DNA from: Planosporangium thailandense
GTDB taxonomy: Bacteria; Actinomycetota; Actinomycetes; Mycobacteriales; Micromonosporaceae
Direction: 5' to 3'
DNA length: 64,000 nt
Assembly: GCF_011947195.1 (NCBI RefSeq)
Contig: NZ_JAATVY010000001.1
Span: 372,001 to 436,000 of the forward strand
The translations under genes and the position numbers were made by a program. Each line of letters begins with the position of its first letter. Position 1 is the stretch's first letter. Shown piece after piece: positions 51,632-59,993 of the stretch. The notes below the pieces were generated by a model that saw only the letters and a list, made by a program, of their open reading frames with translations, ran no database searches and had not been told where the DNA came from.

Positions 51632-53089
51632 TCAGACGACGGCGCCGAGCCCGAGGATCAACACGAACGACACGACCGACAGGATTGTCTCCATCGCCGA
51701 CCACGTCTTGAAGGTTTGCCCGACGCTCATCCCGAAGTACTCCTTGACCAGCCAGAACCCGGCGTCGTTGACGTGCGACAGGAACAGCGAGCCGGAGCCG
51801 ATGGCGAGCGCCAGCAGCGGCCTGTTGACGTGGGTCAGATGCTCCACCAGCGGGGCCATCAGCCCGGAAGCGGTCACCGTGGCCACGGTCGCCGAGCCGG
51901 TGGCCAGCCTGATTCCGACCGCGATCAGCCAGCCGAGGGCCAGCGCGGAGAGGTGGCTCGCGGCTGCCGCCTTGCCGAGGGACGTGCCGATACCGATCGA
52001 GACGAGGATCTGCTTGAACCCGCCACCCGCGCCGATGATCATGACGATGGCGGCGATCGGCGCCAGGCTGAGTCCGAGCAGTTCGTTCACCTTCTGGCGG
52101 CTGAAGCCGCGCAGGTACCCGAAGGTGACCATCGCGACCAGTACGGCCAGCAGCAGCGCGACGAACGGGTCGCCGAGGAAGTCCAGAACCGTGCGCACTC
52201 CGCTCGTCTTGGCGAGCAGGACGTCGACGAGGGCCTTGCCGAGCATGAGCACGACGGGCAGCAGGACGGTCCCGAGCGCGACGCCGAAGCTGGGCCGGCG
52301 GTCGACGGCGACCTCGGTGACCGGCGCGGTCTTCGTGGCGGTGCGGGCGCCGGTGTCGGACTCGGCATCCATCCGCGTTGCCGTCGCGGCGGCCGTCGTG
52401 GCCCCGGTCGCGGCGGAGTCGCCGGCGAACTGGGCGACGAGCCGCTCGGGCGGAGCCGGGCGAACCCGACGGCCGATCCAGCCGCCGTAGAGCGGCCCGG
52501 CGATGATGACGGTCGGGATGGCGACGATCAAGCCGTACGCCATGGTCTGGCCGAGGTTGGCGTGCAGCGCGCTGATGGCGATCAGGGGCCCGGGGTGCGG
52601 CGGCACCAGGCCGTGCATGACCGACAGGCCGGCGAGGGCCGGGATGCCCACGCGGACCACCGAGGTCCGTGCGCGCCGCGCCACGAGGAAGATGACCGGG
52701 ATCAGCAGGACGACGCCGATCTCGAAGAACAGCGGGATCCCGACGATCATCGCGATGAGCGTCATCGCCCAGGGCAGGCGGCGTTGACTGGTACGGCTGA
52801 CGATCGTGTCCACGATGCGATCGGCGCCACCTGAGTCGGCGAGCAGTTTGCCGAGCATGGTGCCGAGCGCGACGAGGATGCCGACGCCGCCGAGGGTGCT
52901 GCCGAAGCCGCTCTCGAAGTTCTTGATCACATCGGCGGCGCTCAGTCCGGCGCCCAGCCCGCTCACGCCCGAACCGAGGATGAGCGAGATGAACGGATGC
53001 ACCTTGAATTGCGTGATCAATACGACGACCACGGCGATGCCGATGAACGCCCACACCACGAGGGAGGTGTCGTGTGCGGTCCAGTGCAT
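51632..53089 (-). CDS. gntT: Gluconate permease (GntP family)
   Basis: A 485-residue membrane transporter with about twelve helices; HGLVPPHPGPL, GSGSLFLSHVNDAGFWLVKEYFG and the final FVLILGLGAVV are GntP-family signatures. It takes up gluconate with protons. Between helices a hydrophilic loop (VAQFAGDSAATGATTAAATATRMDAESDTGA) is longer than in relatives. It is 17 bp downstream of gluconokinase on the same strand, so the two form an operon. Confidence 0.94.
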   Translation of the reverse strand: MHWTAHDTSLVVWAFIGIAVVVVLITQFKVHPFISLILGSGVSGLGAGLSAADVIKNFESGFGSTLGGVGILVALGTMLGKLLADSGGADRIVDTIVSRTSQRRLPWAMTLIAMIVGIPLFFEIGVVLLIPVIFLVARRARTSVVRVGIPALAGLSVMHGLVPPHPGPLIAISALHANLGQTMAYGLIVAIPTVIIAGPLYGGWIGRRVRPAPPERLVAQFAGDSAATGATTAAATATRMDAESDTGARTATKTAPVTEVAVDRRPSFGVALGTVLLPVVLMLGKALVDVLLAKTSGVRTVLDFLGDPFVALLLAVLVAMVTFGYLRGFSRQKVNELLGLSLAPIAAIVMIIGAGGGFKQILVSIGIGTSLGKAAAASHLSALALGWLIAVGIRLATGSATVATVTASGLMAPLVEHLTHVNRPLLALAIGSGSLFLSHVNDAGFWLVKEYFGMSVGQTFKTWSAMETILSVVSFVLILGLGAVV

Positions 53090-53106
53090 GGGTGGCTCCC
53101 TTGGGG

Positions 53107-53658
53107 TCAGGGGTGATCGAGCGGCTCGGCCGGCAGGTCGAGAGCGCGGAGGATCTCGTCGACGATCTCGGCCGGCGTCCCCTGTACCGACACCGTGAGT
53201 ACGCCCTCGTCGGGTCGGGGCGGTTCCAGGTCGGCGAACTGGCTGTCGAGCATGCTGGCGGCGAAGAAGTGCCCGTGGCGCGCGACCATCCGGCTCTTGA
53301 TCAGATCGGGGCTGCCGTCGAGGAACACGGTGCGCACTTCCGGGCGATGCGCACGCAACAGGTCCCGGTAGGCCCGTTTGAGTCCGGAAGAGGTGACGAC
53401 GCCGGGCTCATGCGCCGCCCGCCGCTCGTCGATCCACCGACCGATCGCTTCCAGCCACGGCTTGCGATCTTCGTCGGTGAGCGGGTGACCGGCGGCCATC
53501 TTCTCCACGTTGGAGCGCGGGTGGAAGTCGTCGGCCTCGGCGTACCGCCAGCCGAGCCGGCCGGCGAGCATCGCGCCCACGGTCGTCTTGCCGCTTCCCG
53601 AAACGCCGGTGATCAGGATGATCGACGGATTTCGGTCTTCGTCGGGCAGGGCTGCCAT
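53107..53658 (-). CDS. gntK: Gluconokinase
   Basis: A 183-residue P-loop kinase that makes 6-phosphogluconate from gluconate: Walker A ITGVSGSGKTTVGAMLA, the substrate segment EADDFHPRSNVEKMAAGHPLTDEDRKPWLEAI and GHFFAASMLDSQFADLE. Length is as in the short GntK family. The gene is divergent from gnd across 150 bp and probably shares a control region with it. Confidence 0.95.
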   Translation of the reverse strand: MAALPDEDRNPSIILITGVSGSGKTTVGAMLAGRLGWRYAEADDFHPRSNVEKMAAGHPLTDEDRKPWLEAIGRWIDERRAAHEPGVVTSSGLKRAYRDLLRAHRPEVRTVFLDGSPDLIKSRMVARHGHFFAASMLDSQFADLEPPRPDEGVLTVSVQGTPAEIVDEILRALDLPAEPLDHP

Positions 53659-53809
53659 AACCGGCAATCTATCTCGTACCCGGGAGCGGCGCACCGGTCA
53701 CCGGGTCGAGCTCCGGCTCCGCCATCTGGGACGCACGGGTACGGGGAACCACACGTCCGATCGTGCGAGGGTAGCGTCGCACAGAGCGGCTGATGAAGGG
53801 ATGAGCGTC

Positions 53810-55240
53810 ATGGCAGACAGGGCACAGATCGGTGTGACCGGGCTTGCGGTGATGGGCCGCAACCTGGCGCGCAACCTGGCCAGGCACGGGCACGCGGTGG
53901 CCGTCCACAACCGGTCGAGCGGGCGGACCAGGTCCCTGGTCGAACAGTTCGGTCACGAGGGCACGTTCCTGCCTGCCGAGACACCCGAGCAGTTCGTGGC
54001 GTCGCTGGAGCGGCCCCGGCGCGTGGTCATCATGGTCAAGGCCGGCGCGCCGACCGACGCCGTGATCGAGGAGTTCGCGCCGCTGCTGGAGCCCGGCGAC
54101 ATGATCGTCGACGCCGGAAACGCCCACTTCGCCGACACCCGCCGCCGTGAGGCGGCGCTGCGCGAACGTGGCCTGCACTTCGTCGGTACCGGTGTCTCCG
54201 GTGGCGAGGAGGGCGCGCTCAACGGTCCGAGCATCATGCCGGGCGGGTCGCGCGAGTCGTACGAGGCGCTCGGTCCACTGCTTGAGGACATCTCGGCGAA
54301 GGTCGACGGCACCCCCTGCTGCACCCACGTCGGCCCGGACGGCGCCGGCCACTTCGTCAAGATGGTCCACAACGGCATCGAGTACTCCGACATGCAGCTC
54401 ATCGCGGAGGCGTACGACCTGTTGCGGCATGCCGGCGGGATGGAGCCGGCGCAGATCGCCGAGGTCTTCCGGAAGTGGAACACCGGTCGACTCGAGTCCT
54501 ACCTGATCGAGATCACGGCCGAGGTGCTGGCGCACACCGATCCGGCGACCGGCCGGCCGTTCGTCGACATGGTTGTCGACCAGGCCGAGCAGAAGGGCAC
54601 CGGCCGGTGGACCGTACAGATCGCGCTCGACCTGGGCGTGCCGGTGAGCGGCATCGCCGAGGCGGTCTTCGCGCGGTCGCTGTCCGGCCACGCCGCCCTC
54701 CGGGCCGCGGCGCGTGACCTGCCCGGGCCGAGCCCGCGCCGGGCGGACTCCGTCGACGCGCTCGTCGAGGACGTCGAGCGGGCGCTGTACGCATCCAAGA
54801 TCGTGGCGTACGCGCAGGGCTTCAACCAGATCCAGGCCGGCAGCGCCGAGTACGACTGGAACATCGACCCGGGCGCCATGGCGACGATCTGGCGCGGGGG
54901 CTGCATCATCCGCGCTGCGTTCCTCGACCGCATCCGCGCCGCGTACGACGCCGACCGCAACCTCCCGACGCTCCTGGTCGACGACCACTTCCGCGATGCC
55001 GTCGCCACCGCGCAGGACTCGTGGCGGCGGGTGGTCACCCTCGCCGCGCAGTCCGGCATCCCGGTGCCGGGCTTCTCGACGGCACTGGCCTACTACGACG
55101 GGCTGCGCGCGCGGCGCCTGCCGGCCGCGTTGGTGCAGGGGCAGCGGGACTTCTTCGGCGCGCACACCTACCGGCGCGTTGACCGCGACGGCTCCTTCCA
55201 CACCCTGTGGGCCGGCGACCGCAGCGAGGTGAACGGCTGA
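53810..55240 (+). CDS. gnd: 6-phosphogluconate dehydrogenase, decarboxylating
   Basis: Oxidises and decarboxylates 6-phosphogluconate to ribulose 5-phosphate with NADP. The 476-residue protein has GVTGLAVMGRNLARNLARHG, NAHFADTRRRE, FVGTGVSGGEEGAL, GPDGAGHFVKMVHNGIEYSDMQLIAE and DQAEQKGTGRWT, the long (GndA) form. ATG 53810 has AAGGG nine bases upstream; ATG 53801 is alternative. With gntK and gntT opposite, the locus forms a gluconate-to-pentose-phosphate shunt. Confidence 0.96.
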   Translation: MADRAQIGVTGLAVMGRNLARNLARHGHAVAVHNRSSGRTRSLVEQFGHEGTFLPAETPEQFVASLERPRRVVIMVKAGAPTDAVIEEFAPLLEPGDMIVDAGNAHFADTRRREAALRERGLHFVGTGVSGGEEGALNGPSIMPGGSRESYEALGPLLEDISAKVDGTPCCTHVGPDGAGHFVKMVHNGIEYSDMQLIAEAYDLLRHAGGMEPAQIAEVFRKWNTGRLESYLIEITAEVLAHTDPATGRPFVDMVVDQAEQKGTGRWTVQIALDLGVPVSGIAEAVFARSLSGHAALRAAARDLPGPSPRRADSVDALVEDVERALYASKIVAYAQGFNQIQAGSAEYDWNIDPGAMATIWRGGCIIRAAFLDRIRAAYDADRNLPTLLVDDHFRDAVATAQDSWRRVVTLAAQSGIPVPGFSTALAYYDGLRARRLPAALVQGQRDFFGAHTYRRVDRDGSFHTLWAGDRSEVNG

Positions 55241-55255
55241 CTGAGGCCGGCACAA

Positions 55256-55323
55256 GATCCGCGCAATGTGTCGCGTGAAGCCACGGTCGACGCGGCTGCG
55301 ACTCCTGACACGTTGCGCGGATC
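55256..55323. repeat. Palindromic repeat element, copy B
   Basis: GATCCGCGCAATGTGTC (55256-55272) pairs with 55307-55323 with a single wobble. The 34-bp middle contains a second partial stem (GAAGCC / GGCTGCG). It begins 15 bp after the gnd stop. Sequence of the arms is nearly the same as copy C. Confidence 0.85.
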
Positions 55324-55331
55324 TCGGCTCT

Positions 55332-55394
55332 TATCTCGGGTGTCGGCTCGGCTATCTCGGGTGTCGGCTCGGCTATCTCGGGTGTCGGCTCGGC
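55332..55394. repeat. Three perfect 21-bp tandem repeats
   Basis: Units at 55332-55352, 55353-55373 and 55374-55394, each starting TATCTCGGGTGTCGG, directly follow palindrome copy B (ATCTCGGCTCT links them). On the minus strand the third unit encodes the last residues of the DUF6114 protein, and the junction of units 2 and 3 makes its stop codon. Confidence 0.92.
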
Positions 55395-55855
55395 GTCCAC
55401 GCGAAGGCGAGCGAGCCGCCGATCATTCCGAGCAGCAGGCCGACGAAGAACCCGCCCAGGTTCGAGGTCAGCCACGAGGCCAGCGCCATCAGTACGCCGA
55501 CGATCGAGTAGAACATGCGCTGGCGGGGGTTGAACCAGACCAGGAGCCCGCACACCACCATGACGGTGGGCGCCAGGTAGGCAGCGAGCCCCAGCGGACC
55601 GACGTGCAGGACCACCGGCAGGGGCGCGCGTACCGACCCGAGGATCTCCACGCCGGCGGCCGTCAGGAGTAGTCCTCCCCAGAACGGCCGGCTGCGCCGC
55701 CACGTGCGCCAGCCGTGCCGGGCCCGTCCGGTCGCAGCCGTTGGCGCGGCGGTCGATGCGGGCGTGACCGGTGGTCGGTCGGCGGTCGGCGCGGGCGTGA
55801 CCGGTGGTCGGTCGGCGGTCGTCTCGTCGGAACCGTCCGCGTTCAACACGGTCAT
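55373..55855 (-). CDS. DUF6114 family membrane protein
   Basis: A 160-residue protein with a Thr/Pro/Ala-rich cytoplasmic head (a nine-residue motif, ADRPPVTPA, is repeated) and four membrane helices: RPFWGGLLLTAAGVEIL, PLGLAAYLAPTVMVVCGLLVWF, FYSIVGVLMALASWL and GGFFVGLLLGMIGGSLAFAW. It follows the DUF6230 gene, as in streptomycetes. The last seven residues and the stop lie in a 21-bp tandem repeat, so the native C-terminus may have been changed by the repeat. ATG 55855 is two bases after the DUF6230 stop. Confidence 0.85.
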   Translation of the reverse strand: MTVLNADGSDETTADRPPVTPAPTADRPPVTPASTAAPTAATGRARHGWRTWRRSRPFWGGLLLTAAGVEILGSVRAPLPVVLHVGPLGLAAYLAPTVMVVCGLLVWFNPRQRMFYSIVGVLMALASWLTSNLGGFFVGLLLGMIGGSLAFAWTPSRHPR

Positions 55856-55857
55856 CA

Positions 55858-56490
55858 CTAGCAGCCGTCGGACGTGAAGCTCAGGTGGAGGCCGGGCAGG
55901 GTGAACTGGGCTGCCGTGGTCGCGAAGTTGTTCTGGCGCAGGTTTTTGATGGTCACGGTCCGCGCCTGCTGACCGAAGACACCGATGTTCCCCGTCACGC
56001 CGGGCACCGCCTTCAGCGTGCTCGCGTCCTGGCCGATGTCGATGTGGTCGAACGAGGCGTCACCGGTGATGAGGTCCGAGTCGACCACCATGGTGCGTGC
56101 GGTGACCGGTGTGTTGCCCGTGCCCGCGGTTATCTTCAGATGCTCGCCGCCGAGGTCGATGCTCTGGCACAGGTTGGTCAGCGTCGCCCTGTCGATCGCG
56201 GATACGACGAGGACCAGCTGGCCGCCGGTGGAACCCTCGTTCGGGCTGCCCGGCGCCATGTGGTCGAGCGTCGCGAACTGCTCGAACCCGGTCCCGTCGA
56301 GCCTGGTGGCGGTGACCGTGAACGGCATCCCGGACAGGGAGAACTGGGCGGCGAGAACGCCCTGCGCGGTGAGGGCCACGAGGGTTCCGGCGACGGCACC
56401 GGCCGCCACCATCATGGCGGTGAATCGGCGCCAGCGGACTTTTCCGTGTGGCATGGGAGAGGACGGGTCACTGACTTCTTCGTAAGGCAT
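55858..56490 (-). CDS. DUF6230 family secreted or membrane-anchored protein
   Basis: A 210-residue protein with one N-terminal helix (FTAMMVAAGAVAGTLVALTAQGVLAA) after a charged cytoplasmic head of about 24 residues and a beta-rich outer domain (AAQFSLSGMPFTVTATRLDGTGFEQFATLD...) ending FTSDGC. The LSGxPFxVTAxxLxGxGFxQ pattern marks DUF6230. In streptomycetes it always pairs with DUF6114; role unknown. A divergent secreted-protein gene lies 514 bp away. Confidence 0.85.
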   Translation of the reverse strand: MPYEEVSDPSSPMPHGKVRWRRFTAMMVAAGAVAGTLVALTAQGVLAAQFSLSGMPFTVTATRLDGTGFEQFATLDHMAPGSPNEGSTGGQLVLVVSAIDRATLTNLCQSIDLGGEHLKITAGTGNTPVTARTMVVDSDLITGDASFDHIDIGQDASTLKAVPGVTGNIGVFGQQARTVTIKNLRQNNFATTAAQFTLPGLHLSFTSDGC

Positions 56491-57004
56491 GAGCTACTCC
56501 CCGGGACGCATCTGACGGACGACGTCGGTTTTGTCGATAACCGCTGAAACGGGCAGGCGCCATCACGTAACAATCACGATGATCGATACATCGAGTATTG
56601 GGGAAGTTACCGTCGCGTAGCAGTGGGGTCAATGGTTCGCCCCGAGTTCGTTGCCTGGTGTCACATCGCGCGTCGTGGCTGGTCGGACGAGGTGGTGCCG
56701 GGGTTGCCCCGGGGCTGGTTACCTACTTAGATCAATTTGATTACCTACTTGACGTTGCGATCGCGCGCAGTCTATAAACCCATTGTCATGTATCAATGAG
56801 TATCTCTGGGGTGGGAGGAGTACCTTCGCGACTTCCTGTCGCCGCTCGGCATCGGTAATCGAGAAGGCTGATTATTTTGCCTTACGCGGCCGGTTCCGTT
56901 GTATTTTCGCGCGCCGCCACGTGAGCCTCATGCGGTCGAATGCGTGGCGCATTCCTGTGCACATTTACGAGATCGAGCGACACAAAGGGAGAGTGAGAAG
57001 GGCC
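56491..57004. other. Long AT-rich divergent intergenic region
   Basis: 514 bp. GC content drops sharply between about 56520 and 56960. It holds the direct repeats and promoter at 56719-56778, and a leader of about 220 bases before the secreted-protein start. An open frame continues upstream of that gene to a TTG at 56783, but the sequence is not protein-like. A short inverted repeat (CATTG/CAATG) lies near 56782-56799. Confidence 0.6.
56719..56778 (+). promoter_or_regulatory. Promoter of the secreted-protein gene with paired TTACCTACTT repeats
   Basis: TTACCTACTT occurs at 56719-56728 and 56741-56750, 22 bp apart (two helical turns), directly before and overlapping TTGACG (56749-56754); TATAAA follows at 56773-56778 with an 18-bp spacer. 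The repeats are placed as activator sites would be. Confidence 0.6.
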
Positions 57005-57673
57005 ATGCGCGCCTACTCGTACCTCGCCGCCACGGTCGTCGCGGCACTGCTCACCGCAGCCGCGGCGGTGCCCGCGTCCGCAGCGACGACCAGCGTGCTT
57101 ACCACGGGAGATGCCGATGGGGGCGCCATTGCGGTCGGCGACGTTCTGCAGGCCACCCTGAAGTCGGGCACCAACGCCAGCCTGGCCACCGCCTCCGGCG
57201 GCTCGACGGGCGTCACGTGCTCCACCTCGAGCTTCGGCGCCACGGTGGACTCCAACCCGGCCACGCCCGGGACCGCGACGGAGACGACCACCGACCAGAC
57301 CTTCGGCGGTTGTACCAGCAACGTGTTCGGGACGACCGGCGTCAAGAGCGTGACGGTCAACAACCTCCCGTACGTCACGAGCGTCGACAGTGGTACGGGC
57401 GCGGTCCGGGTCACCGGTGGATCGGCCGGGCCGATCCAGACGACGCTCGTGCTGAACTCGCTTCTGGGCACGATCACCTGCGTGTACCAGGCCGACGGCA
57501 ACGCGCTGACCGGAACCGCGTCTAACGCCGACTTCTCGCTCACGTTCGTCAACCAGAAGTTCACCAAGGTGAGCGGCTCGGGCGTCTGCGCCGCCAACGG
57601 GTTCTTCACCGCCACCTACGCGCCGGTCCAGGACACCAGCGTGGCCGGCACTCCGGGTGTCTTCGTGAACTGA
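57005..57673 (+). CDS. Secreted protein of unknown function
   Basis: A 222-residue protein with a clear Sec signal ([27 protein letters not shown]) and a Thr/Ser/Gly-rich beta domain with four spaced cysteines ([36 protein letters not shown]) that likely form two disulfides. ATG 57005 follows GAAGGGCC. It is divergent from the DUF6230/DUF6114 pair across a special promoter region; a shared role on the cell surface is possible. No family recognised. A palindromic repeat begins 14 bp after its stop. Confidence 0.8.
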   Translation: MRAYSYLAATVVAALLTAAAAVPASAATTSVLTTGDADGGAIAVGDVLQATLKSGTNASLATASGGSTGVTCSTSSFGATVDSNPATPGTATETTTDQTFGGCTSNVFGTTGVKSVTVNNLPYVTSVDSGTGAVRVTGGSAGPIQTTLVLNSLLGTITCVYQADGNALTGTASNADFSLTFVNQKFTKVSGSGVCAANGFFTATYAPVQDTSVAGTPGVFVN

Positions 57674-57687
57674 ACGGTCGGCGAGAC

Positions 57688-57755
57688 CCGCGCAATGTGT
57701 CACTTCTTGCGGCTATCCGAGCCGGTGAGGCCGCAAAGTGCGACACATTGCGCGG
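57688..57755. repeat. Palindromic repeat element, copy C
   Basis: CCGCGCAATGTGTC (57688-57701) pairs perfectly with 57742-57755. The inner arms ACTTCTTGCGGC and GCCGCAAAGTG pair with one bulge, making a stem of about 25 bp with loop TATCCGAGCCGGTGAG. It begins 14 bp after a stop codon. Confidence 0.9.
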
Positions 57756-57810
57756 ATCTTGGGACGCGCGGATCTTGGGATGCGCGGATCTTGGGATGCG
57801 CGGATCTCGG
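57750..57810. repeat. 16-bp tandem repeats following copy C
   Basis: GCGCGGATCTTGGGAC (57750-57765), then GCGCGGATCTTGGGAT twice (57766-57781, 57782-57797), then a partial unit GCGCGGATCTCGG to 57810. The first unit overlaps the right arm of the palindrome. Confidence 0.9.
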
Positions 57811-57864
57811 TGTTCATCCTCGCCGGGTGGTTCGGTGTCACCCCCTCTTGGTGGGCAATTGCGC

Positions 57865-58542
57865 ATGGCCGCCGCACCGGAGGCGCACCCCGACGAGCGG
57901 ATCCAGCTCGACGTCATCGAGGAGCTGAACTGGGACGCCCGGGTTCAGCCGCACGCGATCGGGGTGACCGTCAAAGACGGGATCGTGACCCTGGTCGGGT
58001 GGGTGGACAACTACGCCAAGAAGTGGGTCGCCGAGCGGATCGCCCACCACGTACGCGGGGTGAAGGCGGTCGCCGACGACATCGAGGTCAGGCTGCCCAC
58101 GTCGGCGGAGCGTACGGATGCCGAGATCGCCGCGGCCGCGACCCACGCCCTGAAGTGGGATGCGTTCGTCCCGATCGAGAACATCGAGGTCACCGTCGCG
58201 AAGGGCTGGGTCATCCTGCGCGGCGAGGTCGGGTGGGAGTACGAGCGGCGCGCGGCCGAGCGAGCGGTACGCCGGCTGTCCGGCGTCCGGGGCGTCACCG
58301 GTCTCCTCACTGTCCAGCCCCGCAGCGGGCCGGTCTTGGAGGATCTCCAGCAGCGCATCGAACGCGCCCTGATCCGCAGCGCGACCATGGACGCCGAGTC
58401 GATCGGCGTCCGGGTGGACGACGGCACGGTCGTCCTGACCGGATCGGTTCACTCCTGGGCCGAGCGGGAGGAGGCCGAACGGGTCGCCTGGTCGGCTCCT
58501 GGCGTGCGGACAGTGGACAACCAGATCACCGTACTTCCCTGA
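57865..58542 (+). CDS. Triple BON-domain protein
   Basis: A 225-residue protein with three BON domains, about residues 13-80, 85-155 and 160-225, each with the pattern I-V-V-G-V-L-G-V (e.g. [66 protein letters not shown]). There is no signal peptide, so it is probably cytoplasmic. BON domains bind phospholipid or membranes and respond to osmotic stress. ATG 57865 is chosen because repeats upstream are not protein-like; RBS is weak. Confidence 0.85.
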   Translation: MAAAPEAHPDERIQLDVIEELNWDARVQPHAIGVTVKDGIVTLVGWVDNYAKKWVAERIAHHVRGVKAVADDIEVRLPTSAERTDAEIAAAATHALKWDAFVPIENIEVTVAKGWVILRGEVGWEYERRAAERAVRRLSGVRGVTGLLTVQPRSGPVLEDLQQRIERALIRSATMDAESIGVRVDDGTVVLTGSVHSWAEREEAERVAWSAPGVRTVDNQITVLP

Positions 58543-58631
58543 ACGTTGCCAATACTGACAGTAATCGCTGCGGCATCCCAAACGTCCGACCGTCGTGCGA
58601 GGACCCCCAAACCCCGTTACTGTCCGTACGT

Positions 58632-59933
58632 GTGATTGGCAGACGTCTGGCAGCGGCGCTCGGGAGTCTCGTCCTCGCCTCGACCGCGTCGGTGGCGCTG
58701 GTCCCCTCCGACGCCGGCGCGTCGCCGGCCGGTCCGCGCGCCGTGAACGCGGCCCGGCCACCGTTCGCGCCGTGCCCGATGTCCACACTGCCCGCGCTGT
58801 CGACCCGCCCACCCCGCCCCGCCCCGCCGTCGCGTGATCCGGCCCGGCCGGTGATCGGCGGGGAAGGCCTCGCGACGGCGGGGCTGACGCTGCCACCCGG
58901 CGTTCCGCCGCCGCCGGCCAACAAGCTCAGCGCCACCTCGTGGGTGGTTGCGGATCTCGACAGTGGAGCGGTGCTCGGCGCCTGCGCACCGCACGAGCTG
59001 AGCCCCCCGGCGAGCATCCAGAAGCTGCTGCTGGTGGCGGCGGTGATGCCAAGGCTCGACCCCGCCCAGGTCGTCGAGGTCACCCAGCCCGACATGGACT
59101 TCGAGCCCGACAGTTCGCTCGTCGGCCTGGTGCTCGGTGGGCATTACTCGGTCGAGACGCTGTGGCTAGGGCTGCTGCTGAACTCGGGCAACGACGCGGC
59201 GAACGTCCTCGCCCGGCTCGGCGGCGGCGACGCCGGGATGGCCGGTGGCGTGAAGCTGATGAACGACACGGCGCGTCGGCTCGGCGCACTGGACACCCAC
59301 GCGGCGACCCCGTCCGGTCTGGACGGTCCGGGCCAGTTCACCAGCGCGTACGACATGGCGCTGATCGCGCGGGCCTGCTTCACCCGCGAGGACTTCCGCC
59401 GGTACGCCTCGACGCGGTTCGCCGCGATCCCGGCCCAACCGGCGCAGGGTGCCAAGGGGTTCGAGATCGGCAACGACAACAACCTGTTCCTGAACCAGTA
59501 CCCGGGCGCGCTGGGCGGCAAGATCGGGTTCACCGACGCCGCGCGGCACACGTACGTGGGGGCCGCGGAGCGCAACGGCCGGCGGCTGGTCGTGACGCTG
59601 CTCGGCGGGGAGATCGTGCCGAGCCGCGGGTGGCAACAGGGCGTCGACCTGCTGGACTGGGGATTCTCGGTACCCAAGGGTGCGTCGGTGGGCCGGTTGG
59701 TGAACCCGGGGGAGATCGACCGGAACGTCGCCGGGCAGGCGTCGACCAGGGTGCCCGTGGTGGCGCTGTCGCCCGCGCAGCGGCAACAGGCGCTCGGCCC
59801 CTGGACACCCGTACTGGCCGGCGGCGCAGTGGTCGTCGGCAGCGCCGCGCTGGTCGCCGTACCGATGGTGATGATGGCGGCCCGGCGGCGGCGCGCCCCT
59901 GGAACGCCCGGACCGCCCGGCCGGCACCGCTGA
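58632..59933 (+). CDS. D-alanyl-D-alanine carboxypeptidase (DacA-like, S11)
   Basis: Trims the last D-Ala from peptidoglycan stem peptides at the cell surface. The 433-residue protein has a signal (LAAALGSLVLASTASVAL), a Pro-rich linker to about residue 100, the serine nucleophile S128-I-Q-K131, S185-G-N187, and K297-I-G where the usual motif is KTG. A C-terminal helix (LAGGAVVVGSAALVAVPMVMM) followed by ARRRR anchors it in the membrane. GTG 58632 is chosen; TTACTG about ten bases upstream suggests a leaderless transcript. Confidence 0.92.
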   Translation: MIGRRLAAALGSLVLASTASVALVPSDAGASPAGPRAVNAARPPFAPCPMSTLPALSTRPPRPAPPSRDPARPVIGGEGLATAGLTLPPGVPPPPANKLSATSWVVADLDSGAVLGACAPHELSPPASIQKLLLVAAVMPRLDPAQVVEVTQPDMDFEPDSSLVGLVLGGHYSVETLWLGLLLNSGNDAANVLARLGGGDAGMAGGVKLMNDTARRLGALDTHAATPSGLDGPGQFTSAYDMALIARACFTREDFRRYASTRFAAIPAQPAQGAKGFEIGNDNNLFLNQYPGALGGKIGFTDAARHTYVGAAERNGRRLVVTLLGGEIVPSRGWQQGVDLLDWGFSVPKGASVGRLVNPGEIDRNVAGQASTRVPVVALSPAQRQQALGPWTPVLAGGAVVVGSAALVAVPMVMMAARRRRAPGTPGPPGRHR

Positions 59934-59940
59934 TCCGAGC

Positions 59941-59980
59941 TGCCCGGGACACTTCGGTCTCTACCGAAGTGTCCCGGGCA
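59941..59980 (+). terminator. Perfect 18-bp hairpin terminator after the carboxypeptidase
   Basis: TGCCCGGGACACTTCGGT (59941-59958) pairs perfectly with 59963-59980 around CTCT. It begins 8 bp after the stop and ends 13 bp before the next start codon. Confidence 0.85.
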
Positions 59981-59993
59981 TAGCGTGCGCGAC

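Noticed and set aside
56783..57004. Upstream extension of the secreted protein to a TTG start
   Set aside because: It would place a 74-residue basic extension before an excellent signal peptide; ATG 57005 has the ribosome site.
55332..57810. CRISPR-like arrays from the short direct repeats
   Set aside because: Units are contiguous without unique spacers, and no cas gene is present.
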